Assembly: GCA_013399695.1 (NCBI GenBank)
Contig: VXAU01003515.1
Span: 62,001 to 126,000, forward strand
Length of the DNA stretch: 64,000 nucleotides
From: Formicarius rufipectus
Lineage: Eukaryota; Chordata; Aves; Passeriformes; Formicariidae
Reading direction: 5' to 3'
The notes under the pieces are model-generated. The model searched no databases. It had not been told where the DNA came from and saw only the letters and a list, made by a program, of their open reading frames with translations. Positions 14,801 to 29,800 of this stretch are shown in pieces; the stretch's first letter is position 1; the number at the start of each line of letters is the position of its first letter. Position numbers and translations under genes: made by a program.

Positions 14801-17800
14801 TGGTGTTGTATTTATTTGAGAGATTTGACAGTTGCTTCCAAGAATCGCATCAGGTCACAAAAACTTTACGTTCCTGCTCGTTTCAATATGAAAATCAGGT
14901 ATTACGTATTGTAGATCAATCAACAATTTCACTCTGGTTCTAGCAATAGGAAATATTAATAAACTGATAAGTTAAACACAAATTTTACATATGCAATATT
15001 CTGTGTGTTCTAGCTGACAAAAGACTTAACCCATGGCATCCTCCTTTAAAACGTACAACCAGTTATCTGTAACCACTGAATAAAACCATTCAATACATAA
15101 TGAAGATGCAGACTGAACCAGGAGAACTGCTGTTTCCTCATTTTAGTGTGTGGAGGTTTTTCATTATACACTAATATTAACATTATTTGATCCCAAGAAT
15201 TACCTGCAGTTTGAATTCTAAAACATTTTCTCCTGGCTTAATTCTTCCCAATTCAAGCAGATCTATCAACTGAAGCTTTTTCTTATTTTTCCGTCCATAC
15301 CTCACTTGTTTTTCTTCCCATTCCTGGTTACTATAGCTCTGTGAAGATTTCTCACTGATGTTTACTGTAGAACTTGTATTTGAGGTAAGATTTGTAAGTA
15401 CCAAGTTGGTATTAAATGAATTTTCATTACTCTGAAACACCATTTGCTGTGAAGTATTAGGGAGATTCTTTGTAGATGCCAACCAGACTACTTGCTGCTG
15501 CTGGAAAGCTTCTTTCTTATTTATGTATTGGTGTAGACTCTCATGTGTAATAACCTGCTGGCAGCCACTGGCTTTCTGGCTGACATTCTTACTCACAGAA
15601 GTGCTTCGGGGCTCTATAATACATACTGTGTTGGTCACTGAAGTGGGATTTGAAGACTTGTTTCCTTGGTCTGCAAGTGCTACACAATCAGTGTCTCTTT
15701 GCTGTGAGCGCTTTGTTTGAGCAGTGGAAACAGTAGGTTCTGAAGGCAATGTCACCACTTCTACAGCATTTGTCAGCTTTGACATGTTCTCAAAGGGATA
15801 TTCTCTTACCCTGCTCTCAGATGCCAAAGCATGATTAGAAGCCCCTTTGCTTCTAATTGCTTCTTTATTTGCTCCTGTCTCATCCAAGCAGATGTGTGGA
15901 TGCTGGCTGCATTCCTCAGCTGAAAATCTATTTTCTAAAGAGACATGTGCTCCTACTCTATTTCCATTAGGCATGCTGGCACCAAGCCCCAGACTAAATG
16001 TAACTACATCAGGACACATGATTTCATCAGCAGTTAAACTTTGTCTTATATCATCTCCATGGAAAATAACCAAGTCTGAGATTTGCTTCTCTGAAGATGA
16101 TGAACTGAACATTTGCTTTGTTTTTCTGTAATTTTGTATTTTCTGCACTAGTTTTTCCTGGTTGTGGGCAACAGTCAACAGACTCTTTTGCCTAGAAGCA
16201 AGGTTAACTAATTGCTTCCTCAGTGCTCCTTTTCTGAAAGATTCCACTGAAGCTCTATAAAAAAATAAAAAATAAGGACATCAGAGTTTCTGTAGACACA
16301 AAGAACAGGGATACACCAAAAATTTGAACAATATTTTTATCATATAAGAAGTTTAAAGTTCAAATCCCAGACTTATGGACAAACTGCAGAATCTCACAGC
16401 AGGATGCAGAGTAAGATGCAAATAGGAATCCAACAGAATTAGAATGCAACACATTAAAACTTCATAGCCTTTTACTCCTACACCACTCTTAATTCACAGA
16501 ATCCGAATTGGGTCTGTCTCTGCTTTTATCCTCACAAATAGTAACACTTCATTGAATTCAATGCTTTTGAAGTGCTAATTCAGAGCCTTTTAAGAGGAGT
16601 TAGGATGACCTACTGAAGGCTGATGCAATTGGAATTTTTTTATGGTGTACACAACAAAACATTTTGCAAAGCTACAATTTTAATAATACCATGTGATCAT
16701 TAAGAGGATAGAGAAGTTTAGGGTATTGTTTGTTAATCTGGAAATACCTTATCCTTTATCAGACCCTGCTCCTAGCCTGAGCCTCCTTCTTATGAGACTC
16801 CTTCCCTGGAGGGCTTAACCTCCTTTCTGCTGGAAGGGAATTCTTCATTTATCCCATTTCTTTCGGCAGAAGAGCCATCAGCCTGGCATAATACTCTTTT
16901 CTTCTAATTCCCTCCTCATGGGACAAGTGATACCACTATCATTCTGGTACCCTGTTGGTGGTATCAAATATGATACCTTATTTTTTGCTTATTTTTCTCA
17001 GGTAAGAGATACATCTTAGTGTCTTTGAGGGAACAGACATGGAAGAATGTTAGTAGTAACTCTCCCCGGACCAATTAACTGAACAACTGGAAGACGAAAA
17101 ACGTGATGATGCCTCTTGATCTTCTACATTTATATGGCTTGTGTGACAAAAGTTATAAGCCAATTACTCAAAAATAAAATGTTCATGACAAACATCAAAA
17201 AGGAAATATAACGTCATTTGGCATGTAGCTCGTTACTGTTGATGGATGGCTGTTGTTGATGGCTGCAGGGTATCTGCAATACCCAGAAATATTTATCACT
17301 TTGCTCTGGAACACAGCTTCACTCTCAAGGTAAAAAAGAAGTTAGTAGTTAGTAGTTAGTAATTTTACTGTCCTTCTTTCTTAATTCAGTCACTAGTTCC
17401 TTCACAAGGATGAGTTAGAACCGTACCTCCTGAATTATTTTCTTTATTCTTATTATTTTCTGTGTAATCTATGTATGTTACATTTTGTAGCTGGCAAAAT
17501 GGCTCATGACAGAAATATTTCCGTCTCTACTCAACAGCCTGTATGTTTGCCATGGGTCTACCTGGAAGATGTACGCTGCTGCTTTTACATGACCAACCAG
17601 TCTTACTCCAGTAAGTATGGAGTAACAAACAGTATGGAGAAATTCTCATCAGCTTGCTTAGAAACATCCATTGAATAGCATTCTATGTTGTTCGCAGAGC
17701 ACTCCCCATGTGACAGAACTGAGGTATTCCCACTCAGAAGGAAGGAAAAAGAGGCGTTGTGAGAGCTAGCATCATGAAGCTGACAATTCACACAGTCCAT

Positions 17801-20800
17801 GCTCACACTAAGGTGAGCACTCCTAGCTCACATTTGAGTTGTCCTCATAAAAAAATTACTGTCTTGCAAGCATGTTTCAAGCCACTTCTCTAAATGATTC
17901 CTGGGGGCTGTTGGCTGAACACTCCTAATCTAGGGGTGCTAAAGAAACAAAGCAGAGACAAGGACATTCCAAGTAGTATCTTGAGTTACTATTACTTTCC
18001 ACACATGATAGGAAAAATGAACATAATTCATCAATACTTCCATTTCCTAACTTCTGCTTAGGTATTTTTCCACACTTTTTGTATGTTCAGTACCTAATTT
18101 TAATGCTCGCTGTGTGCACACCAACTGATTATTACGCACTAGCTAAACCCTGAAGTTCTTCCTTGATGTAAACTCTTACTGGAGGTAACTCAACCTAATA
18201 TGGATCACCCTTCCACAAAATCTGAAGAAAACCACATAGATTTACTTGCATGCCACTCTATGATAGTCTCCTAACAACTTCTATCGCTACTTCTATAAAG
18301 AACAGCTTTCCACGAATACAATCCCGCTATTCTACTTACCTGTATTTTTTAGCAAGGGTATCTCTCTCTGTTTTCTGGTTTGCAAGCATTTCATTCAAAG
18401 TATCTTGTATCTGAGACAGCCTTTTTATATACACATCTGTTCAACATTTTGAAATAATCAAAATTACAATGGCAATGAGCAGTAGAAAATAATTATAATA
18501 GTACCACTAATGTAGCAAACATGCAGCCAATGTCTAGAGATACTGCTAGAACACTACCTTACACTGTCATGACAGCTCTTTACAATTAAAATACTTCTAC
18601 CGTAATTTTTCATAGAAAGAATTAAATACAAGTTTAACTTAAATAGCTTGTACTGGAAAATATTGAAGTAAAAATATTTTGTCTAGGAAATTACTAAAAT
18701 AAATTGACAGATTAAAGAACTGCTCTATAGATGGTAAGCATTGAAAATTTTGAAGTTCGTGTTAGAAGGAGCTACCTAACATGACAATGATACTGAGGCT
18801 ACCTGCAGAAGTACACAGTTGTAAGAAGGTGCTTAAAACTTTAATGTTTGAAGTATTATAACACAGTTTAGTGAACCAAGACCGTTTCAAGTTATACAAT
18901 GGTAAGAGCATTATCTATCAAATTTTGCATAGTTTTAAACTCATAAAATTATGAATTGTCCTTTTCTGTTAGCTACATTTTTCTACATTAAGAAGAGCAA
19001 ATATAAATTCCTCTTTAAATACCCTATCTCTTAAGACATATAAGGGAGGGCTGTAAGTTATGACCAGTGGATACTACTGGGCTCATTTGCTAAACATGTA
19101 ATCTAATTTCTGAGATTCTACATCAGTCAATGCAAGATTTCCATAATCATGAAAAACGGGAAATTACAGTACTAAAATTGGCTTTTGTTTCCCCAAACCT
19201 GTTTTACAGTATATACCAGTACTTACTAATATGTATATATTGCTCTCATTAAAACAGCTTAATAGCAAATTTGAATCTGTTATTTACAGTAGGTTTCACA
19301 CACGCAAATACCATGATATTTTACTCTACATTTTAGGTTTGTCAATGTACTTCCACTTTCTTGTTCAGTCTTGTGCCTCTTCAGTAGTAACGACTATGAC
19401 TTAGTCTAAGATGTGCTATACTATTAATGCTATTGTCAATAGTGGTAACAGATCACCATGTTCACTTTTCTCATACTCCTAAACAGGAGAAGTCTGATAG
19501 TTCTGCTTATAGGCTTCTGCCTATTGTATCATCTACCTGTTCATCAAACATTTTTCAAGAAAACTTATCTATTTTAATTAAGAGTTCATACACCAGAAAT
19601 TTGCATACACCATAAATCTGCATAATTCTGTATTTCACATTTATTTTTAGAGGGATAAATTTACACCTAAATGTAATTTGAAAGTTCCAGTCTATATTCA
19701 GGAAAATAAATTTAAAATCAACCCTTTTCTTTCTGTTAGGAAGCAAAACTGTTTTGTGGGCATGAACTGCTCTGAAGTAAACACCTCTGCCCACATGGGG
19801 AGGGCAGCTTGGGAGAGAGACCTTTGTCAAAGGCATTCCTGCAGCAAGCTATGCCACTTGAAGTGTCATGGCATAGACACAATAGACTCCAACTGCTTCA
19901 CAGCAGCAGCATCACGATATCCTAGGAAGTCACTGCCACTTACTAGGTTCTTGAGATTAATTTGAACTGAGATTTGATAGCCTAAGACAAATTACACCTC
20001 TGGGCATCAGCATTTCTGAATCTGTCCATCATGCACAGTGTCTGCCTTAAAGAATTGCCTTTTCCCTCTCATAAATTATTTCCGGTTCCTGGAATCCAGT
20101 CACAGTAGAATGGAAATGCTGCATCTGCTACTTTACATACAGATATAGCTGTTATTGATCATGGAGGGGCTCATGTATTTTTAACTGAATAATGCTGTCA
20201 ATAGTGGGCATTCTTATCTAATGATCTCTTTTTATATAATTAGGTTGACTGAGGTACATGCCTCCAAATGGCATGCTTACCTTTTCTGTCATAATATTCT
20301 TTCCTATGTAAACTGGAAGTATTTCAGGAAGTTCACTTACCTGAGAAGTGCAATTAAGATCTTACTCTCTGAAGCTGTATTTTCCAAAGAAGATAATCAA
20401 AATATATTGTGTGCAATAACATTTTGAAAACAATTACATTACCAAAGATATTTACCCCCTAAAAACAGGTCAAACACTTGAATTTATGTCTACCTGCATC
20501 TTTTGAAGTTCTCAATTCAAATAGCAACAGTTCTTTCTGCTTCTTTTCTATATCTTTTATGTCAGCAACAGAATCCTGCCAACAAACATGAAATACGGTA
20601 AGAGGGAGAGCTAAGTGCACCATACAAAACAGGCCATGATACAGGACCTGAAGCTTAAGTACTGGTAGACTCAACTCACTGCAGGCAGGGAATGACTGTG
20701 TAAAGGCAGTGGGGCACTGGTAAGGCAGACATACATACTGACAAAGGCATGCCCTGCAAGTGGCTGTCACAGCCTACCTTGCCAGGTGTATAAACATGTT

Positions 20801-23800
20801 CATGCTCAGAGTCCCACATCTGAGCACACTGCAAGGATTTGTGATACAGTGAATTTCAGCAGGACAGCATCACCCAGACAATGCAGACATAGCCTACAGA
20901 CACCAGCAAGAGCCCTGCTACCACCCTGAACAAAAATCTTTGTGGTGGTTTGACTTTGGGCCTTCCTGGGAGACAGATCACATGGTTTGCTGTATCCAAG
21001 TGAAGTATTCCATCATATTTTACGTCAGCTCAGATATAAGAAGGAATAGACAGAAGTTTTAGTCAGTCCTTTTTGGGCAGAGAAGGGCATAGGTTGTGGA
21101 CCTTGCTGTCTCTTCAGGGAGAGCTGCATGTCTCTTTCTGGGAAATAGACCTTGTTTATTTGTTCTTTAGTGTGTGTGTGTGTGTGTGTGTGCGCAGGTG
21201 TGCACACCTTTTCTTCTCTGTATATATATTTTTGTATATAAATTCATACTGCTTCAGTAGTGTTAGAACTTTCTTTTCCCTCCCCCTTTCTCCCTGCAGC
21301 TGGGAGGGAGGGGGAAACTTTATTTTAGGGTCTCTGGATACTTGGTGTTCAGCCAGAGGTAAACAGCCACAATCTTCCTGGTTGCTCTACATTAAGATAA
21401 ATGATTTTCTAAATACCTTCATCACAAATTCATTACTATTTCAAAAAGAACCATTCCGGAAATGTAATGAAAAGCCTTGGGACTCATGACCTTTTTTCTA
21501 TTCATATAAGCAGTAAGAAATGTAAGTATTGAATGCTGTTTGCATAATAAATGTAAGTGCATAAGAATCATGAATAGAGAGAGGTGACAATAAACACACA
21601 TACATGTAAAACACAACTTACTATAAACCTCAGCATAATGCTGTTTTTATATACATTCTAATGGATTAATTATTTACATTACATTTTTATATTATTCAGT
21701 CAGAAAATGTCACTATGCAGTACTACTCTAGGAAGCAGTTTGAGAGAACTCTGTTATATCTACACTTACCACACTGTATTTTTCATGTTGTGGCTCCAAA
21801 GCTGCATCATCATTTTTACAGCAGTCACAACAATGAAGTTTTGACTTCCTCTCTCCATAATTCATAAAAAAATAAATAAAATTTAATTTGCAGGAGCATA
21901 ATAGGTTACAAAGATGCAATGGCAGATCATATAATCAAAAATACCTTATATATACAAATGAGATCAAATTTAGGTAGCATAAGGAAAGAAGCCTTAAAAG
22001 CTACCACTTTCAAAACCCCTTATTTCAATGCTACCACTTTCAAAACCCCTTTTTTCCCTTTATGGGAAGGGAAATACGGATAAAACAAATGGACATAAAT
22101 ATGGATAAAAATCTGAAGATCCAAATATTTTCTTATAATTCATTCTCTCAGAAAAAAAAAACCAAAACCCACACATATATTCTGTTTTCTATATGTAAGT
22201 AAATAAACAGAATTCAATAATTAATGGAGTTAAAAATACCAGTGTCAGGCCATATGGAGCTCCACAAACCAGCACTATATGAATGTACCATTTTATTTCT
22301 TAAGACTGCAGGGTAATACTATGATTTACATTACAAAACCAACCTACCAGTAACTTCAGTAGTCAGAGCAGGAGCAGAGTCCATACCACCGTAAGACTTT
22401 AGAAGTTCTTTCATTTCTTCATCACAAGCTTGATCCAGCGCACTTTTCCCTGACCTATCCCTCTCACAGGGATTTGCTCCATGCTGCAGTAGAACCTTGA
22501 CTGCCTATTATGTATTTATAGCATATACATTGTCATAATTCCTGTTGTGAACTTTTAACTCTGTGTTGTATCAAACATAAATCACAAATAATACAGGGAA
22601 GAATAAGATGCTCTAAAACATGTTACATTTGCAATCCAAATTTAAACAAACCAGATCAATTGGCTATTATCAACACAGACTTCTATCTTACATTCCTGAT
22701 TTTTCCATTAAAATACACAAATAATCCACAAATTATCATTAAACGTACCATTATTATGGTATTGTTATATAAAGGAACTACAACTTTTTTTTCCTAATTC
22801 CAAGTAACTTGCAATTCTGCTTAATTGTAAAATGTTGAAATGAGATTAGTGGCACCAGTGGAATCATCTATCCTCTAAAATTCAGATCATAAAGTATTGA
22901 TGAGCTCAGACCTTGGACAGTAAAGAATTTTTATGTCTGATTATTCAATTTTAGTATTTCCTCTTATTTTTCACACTCAGAGTGCAGGTAAGTATGAGAA
23001 AGTATCAGGAAGAGAATACTCTCTTAAAGCTCAGAATGCTTGCCATTGGTTTTCCCTAACAGTACTGAACAATAATGCACATGTTAGCAAGAACCCAATG
23101 ACAGTTTGGCACCAGGCTTATGAAATCATCCCCTTTGTTCTACCGCTGTCCACAGAAAAAGATAAATGTGATGAAACATGAGTCCTTCTGACAAAAATAG
23201 AAGCAGTACGTTTGAGCCAATCCAGTGTCACCCTCTTTACACTCAGTTCCCTGGAACTCACACTGTCAAAAGAACATTTTATTTGTGTGTAGTGCTGGGT
23301 CCCACAATTTAAGAATGAAGTGAAGGTCCTTGAATGTTCCTGGAGGAGGGCAACAAGGGTGGTGAGAGGGCTGGAAGGTATGTCTCATGAGGAGCCAGTA
23401 AGGACTGTGGGCCTGTCTAGTTTGGAGAAAAGATGAGGGGTGACCTCATTGCTCTCTACAGCTTCCTGAGCAGGGCAAGTGGAGAAGGAGGTGCCCATCT
23501 CCTCTCCCTGGGATCCAGTGGTAGGATATGTGGGTATGGTTCAAACTTGTGCTAGTGGAGGCTTAGACTGGACATTAGGAAGCATTTCTTTACTCTGAGA
23601 AGTGGTGAAACAATGGAATGGGCTTCACAGAGAGATGGTCAACAGCTCAAGGCTGTCAGTGTTTGTGGGGCATTTGGACAAAGCCCTTAACAACCTGTTT
23701 TGATTTCTTGTCAGCCCTAAAGGGATCAGACACTTGGACTAGATGATCACTGTAGGTCCATTCCAAGTGAAATGATCTATTCTACGGAACCACAGAACGG

Positions 23801-26800
23801 TTTGGGTTGGAAGGGACCACTGAGTAAAAAAATGGTTAATTTCTAAACAGCAGGCCTAGACTTTTTTTACAAAGAAAGTGGTGAGACACAAACTGGTTAC
23901 CCAAAGAAGGTGTGGATACCTCACCCCTAGAAATGTTCAAAGTCAGCTAGGACAGGGCTTTGGGCAAGCTGAGCTAGTGAAAGAATATCCCTGCTCGTGT
24001 CAGGGGGCTTTGTGGTTCTGTGCTCCTCTGCTTAAGCCGTAACCACCAGGGGCAGATGTGATGGCTGCATCCAGCTTACTCTGGGGGATTAACAGCAACA
24101 AGGTAGCCAAAGACTTTTGCAGAACAGTGATCCAGGTGTCTCACTGCTATGCAAATATAACTGTAAATAAATCATCTTACTCCATAAATAGTGGACAGTC
24201 TTGGGCCCTCTGAGCTCTCCCACACAGTAGTGGGCTGCACCACAGTGAGATGCACACCAGGATCTCCACTTGAGTAGAGACATCTCCCAAGGTGACTCCT
24301 TGAGACTGAGAGATTTCTTGCCACAACAGATTCTCGGTGATGAACTGCACGCTAAACTTTGAAATCCTAGCTTGTGGGGGTAGGCGGCTGGTCTGCTGAC
24401 TCCCTGAGTGAAGAAATAGACCTTGAAGGTTTCAAAGCATATCCTTGAGATAAGGGAGTATATACACTAATTAACAACAGACAAGTTTGAAGAAGGGAGA
24501 AACTGCAAGAATAGATTGTGTCTGTGTTAAGAAAGCAAAATAAGCAGAACTACTGGCCAAGTAATAAAAACGCTATTGCTTGCTTTGCCTGCTGTTAGCA
24601 ACCAATACAGAAAATACACAGTAGTCTGCAAACAATATAGAAGTAGTATGTCTTTGTTAATAAAGCAGTAGTCTTTTCACCAACTGTATTTGGCCAGTCA
24701 GTGTACTTTGTCCGTCACAACAGCAACACTAGCTAAATGAAAGAAAGGACTGTACACATACAGGCCTTTAGGCATAAACTGATGACTGAGTCTGGGACAA
24801 TGTCTGGATCTAGTCATCCGAGACTGAGTATAAGAAGCAAGAGGGTCCGTTCTGGACATCATGACTCAACAGGAGCATGCCACTTATAGTTCTGATCTTG
24901 TCCTCTATGCAGTAAATAATCAGTGACTTGTCAAATAACTGTCAAATCTTGTTAAACAACTGCCGTATTTAGCAGTGATCTTTGCTAACTCACTGTTTTC
25001 TATCAATAAAGTATATAATTACTTCTTATATGTGAACTGCATTATTTCCATCTGCAGCAGGGTTGGACTAGACAATCAAACTGAGAATTCTCAATTTTTA
25101 GTACTATTTTAAAAAAAACAAACCTGGGAAAAAACCATAGGAAATTTGTGAATTTTTATGATCTGTCTGCTGTACTAAAGAAGTCAATTAATGGTAAAAT
25201 TTTAACTGTCACTACTGAAAAACATTTTTTTCTCTAATTCGGCTAATTTTTAAGAATCCTGCTTTATTTCCTAAATGCAAATATACACTAAAATTGTATT
25301 ACTAACTTGAATGAAATTAGGATTTTGTTCTGCTGACTCTCTGCTGGAAATCAGCTCTAAGAAATCTTACGCAAAGAAAAATGTACCTCCAAAGAGTTGC
25401 CAGAAACAGCTTTATGTATTGGTAGAACACCATCCCGACTTCTGCTGTTGACATTAGCACCCGCTTTCAGTAACTCTAAGATCACGTCAGTAAATCCCCC
25501 ACTAGAAGCTTTGTGAATTGCTGTCCAACCTAATAAAGGCAAGACAACACATACAGCATGCATCTGATTTAGAAAGATCCACACAGATCACTTATTAGTG
25601 ATTATAAATTTTGCTGCATTTAAGATAAATCTTACACAAACAACCATCCTGAAATGGCAAGGTCAACTATTTTCTATGTATAGTTCAGTTTACCTCAAAG
25701 AAAATTCAGTATTAAAGTACTAAGCTTTCCTTTCTATTACAGTACTGAAAATAATAACAAACAAAACACTGGAGTAGAAAAACTCTAAAAGCTCAGAAGC
25801 ACAATATTAATAGTCTGATTTCTAATCTCAGTAGCATTTTACAGTACTAACAGGCATCTGGAATGGAATACCATCCAATTTAAGAATATGGAAAGAGAAA
25901 TATGTTGTACATCTAGGTAGACAAAATGAAAACATTGTCTTGTCATCTGGTTTTTGTGCTTATTTCTTAAGGAAATAAGACCTGATTGAATTTGCTTCAC
26001 ACAAATGTATATATACACGCTCAAAAGCTTTATTTCTCCCGCCAAACTTTTAAGTGCACTTTCTGTACACATCTCTGAACATGTGTTCTTCAGGAGAGAA
26101 GCAAGACCCTATGAACGCTTCTGCTGAGAAAAAGTTGGCATTACCTCCACGATGAGACACAAAATGCAAGTATTCATTGATTGTGCTTACAATCAATCAC
26201 TTCTTTAACGACTTCTTTTCCTTCTCACAATTTTAAGTCAAGAATCCATATCTATACTACAAATTGTGTAAAACTGTATCATAAAACAAGCCCATAGGAG
26301 AGTAATTTTCAAACCTGCACAATCCTGTTCATTGACACAGATTTCAGATGATACCAGAGTCTTCACCAAGGATAAATCTCCTCTTTTAGCAGCAATATGC
26401 AGCTGAGTTTCACCATTCTTATTTCTCCTAATTTTCTTCTTTCCTCCAGTTCCTGAATTACAGGTACCACGTACAGGTTCTTTTCTGGTAGATTCTAAAT
26501 GCATATGGGGTGTTCAATAGGAAAATTTTTCACAAAAAATGTTTAACTATGAACAGAGAAGTAAGCTTCAAAATTCATTTGATTTACTGTAAATGTGTAC
26601 AATACTGTTGCTTTAATTATGCAATAACATTAATTGACTACATCAGAAGTTTAGGAGGCACTGTAGAAAGTACTGTTTAACAGCTCAGATAATGAACAGA
26701 CTATGTGAAAGAAGTTAAAGTTCAAATCTAAATGATTTAACAAGGCTACAACAAGTTCAGGATGAAAAGAAAGGTAACAAGTTCTATACTGTATAGAAGA

Positions 26801-29800
26801 GGTAGGGAGTGTGCTACATTTCTCCATGGACTGCTTTCAGGCTACTAGGCATGCCTGCTAAATATATAAACTACACACATAAATGTATTTAAGAAACAGT
26901 ATAAAACAAAACCAGTTCCTAATTCTGCATAAGGGAAAAGATACACACGTGTGTGTATACATATATTTATACATATATATAATTTGGTTTTTTAAAATAT
27001 ATATTTTATATATATATATTTAGATATATATTTAGACATATCTATAAATATATGTATATATTTATATATATATTTATATATATATTTATATATATATATA
27101 AATACATTAGGTATTTTTACATTTTAGGTATATTTCACACCTCTGATGTGAAAAAGTCCTGTACACTGACTACAAATCTCTGATTAATGTTTAATGGCAT
27201 AAACTATCTTTTAATTAAACCTGTGCAGGATTGGATCCATGATTCTAAATAAACTTGATTTAATCCTTATTGGTTCACAGAGCAAACAACGCCCGCTTTG
27301 AATTTTATCATAGGATCATCAGACAGGTTCTAATTCTGAAGTTTCAGGTAGCAGACCTACTAGATTGTAAGAGATACAAAGTTAAAAACAGATTAACAAA
27401 GTACTGATTATGCATGTAGAGTAAGGACAACTCTCTCCTCAAACAGCTACCAAAAAGACAGAATATATAAATCTTCAAAAGCTCTACTATGTATGTTAGC
27501 TTTTTTAAAACTCCTGTACCTGCTATTATAATACTGTGCTATCAACTTTCTCAAATATTCACAGTGTTCTTTCTCTGTTTTCTTCAAAATCTGTAATTCA
27601 TTCAAAAAGCCTGAAAGTGTAAGGTTTAAAATGAGCATTTTGCAATTTTTTTTTTCCAATTATTCCTATGAACAATAAGTTGCTGCATCTTCCTCTTCTC
27701 ATCAGACAAGATGCTTTCTCAAATATTTTCAGTCAGGAGTACCCACTGGTACCAAACATACTTCAAGATTTGACAGCTGCCTTTCTTCAGGCTCCTCCTG
27801 GCTTCTGTAAAAACGCTTTTCCAATACTTCCTTTAAGGTAAACTACTGAGCTTGTCATCAAAGACCATTTGAAAGAACATAAAATTATATTAGAGACAGA
27901 CATACAACAAGGATCTAGCCATACTAACTTTAGACTATCTTGTTCAGGTATTGCTGCAGGCAGACTATGGCATGGAGCTCAGTGTAGTGAAACCAGAGAG
28001 GTGAAGTCCTTTGGCCAGGGCCTAAGGTTGCAAAACCTTCAGAACTTAGCATGACTTTGCAAAATGCAACCGCAAGCCGAACTACCCAACTGAAAGGGTA
28101 AGAGAAAACCTGGAAAGCAGTGCTTCAGCGCACAGTAGTGGAAATCAATGACTTTACAAAGGGGCTCATGGATCAGTGGTGATGTAGCTGCTTGAAATAA
28201 TCAGTGTTTGTAACAACCACGTAATGGCCAGTATGGGAAAGAGGTAACTGAATGAAGAGTTAGGTAAGATAACCACAAACCAAACTTTGTAACCAGTCTG
28301 TGTCTATACTACGGGATAGACAAATTCAGCACTTGTTTCAAGGTATAAAAACCCCTCAAATTTTGACATGTCAGACACGTACAGGGAGCTGCTAATGCTT
28401 ATGTGTGCTCCAATTCAATAAAGGTGTTCTTTAGAGTGTGTACTGTGTAGTGGATTCCTTTGAATAAGCAGGCTGTTCAAATCTGTCAGAAGGCATTCAG
28501 GTAGCCCTCTTTGCACTGAGGGTGCTTGGCCCATACTATACTGGCAACCAGAAAAGCTCAAGAAATCATTTTTAAAAGAAAACTGAGATTCTAGAGCACA
28601 CAAAGGCATCCACTACTAAAACACTCCTCCAATCTGAGACCTACTTTTCCTTAAGATAATGTATTGTGTTTTGTCTAAAAGCTTCTGTGTCTGAACTCCC
28701 AAAGCAATCATCTGCTTTATGGTTCTTCCTTTTGTTTCCCTTTGATTCATGGGAGAATGTCCAAGGTACTGTTTAGAGACATCTGAGAAAAAAAAGGCGC
28801 ACAACAGCCCATTAATCTAATGACCCTTAGCAATATTGGCTGCGAGTGAACAGAAATAATTGCAAAGTTTTCTAGTTAAATTGCCACGCACAACAGTTTG
28901 CTTCACGGCTGTTAAGAAACATTTGCAAAAGTATAATGGGACACTGGTATGTGAATCAAAATACTGGTTCCCTGTGGGATGCATTGGCAGGTATATCACG
29001 AGCAGGAAAGATCCAGATCTTGGCAAACAGAAAGTCCACTCAACACAGTACAAAGATAAAATGAAAACATTACAGTAACCAGCAATCAGGTTAGATTAGG
29101 CTGACATACCTCAGTAACTTCAAGGATACCTCAACATTGGTCTAAGAGCAATTATTTCCACAGCCTGAACTGCAAGAAAAGAAGCAAGCTGTACCTTCCT
29201 TCTATGTAAGTAGAACAGAAATGCTGGGAGCCTAGTAAGTGACTGACTGTAGATGACAATGACTGTCATTTGGGAAGAAAAGATTTTTATTCAAGAATAG
29301 AATAATATCGGGAAGAGCAATGGGAGATAGGAACAATCAGATACAAAGGCTAGTTAATGAAGAAAAGGCATAAGAGACGATAAGATCTGAAAACTCCACA
29401 AATCAGAAAACATTATCCACTTTCTTCTACTGCAATCTGAATGTCATTGTTCTGGATCCCAAACTTATTAAGGCCTTCAACTGTATGACAGGTCATACTT
29501 TCTTGCAACACTTCTCAAATGGCAACACTCTCCTGATATGAAGGGAATAATTAATTTTTATCTAAACAACATGTTACCTGAAGAATCTCTCTTGCAGAAA
29601 AAAGTAACCTGGGAAATGTTATCCCAACGGAGACCAAAATATAAGACACATGTTTGGAATAAAGGGGTTTTTTTAATCACAATTGTATATACAGGAAATA
29701 AAAATAGAAATAAAAAAATATAAAAATGCATTAATGCACACAGACCTTACCATAAAAGTTCAGCAGAAATATAGGAGCTACAAAAAAGAACATCTACAGA

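Larger units (their letters stand above)
22505..25386 (-). other. ANKRD31 intron 16
   Basis: About 2.9 kb filled by CR1 fragments (23285-23990) and LTR-like sequence (24000-25050), listed separately. The part at 22505-23280 is AT-rich with nothing recognised. Confidence 0.6.
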
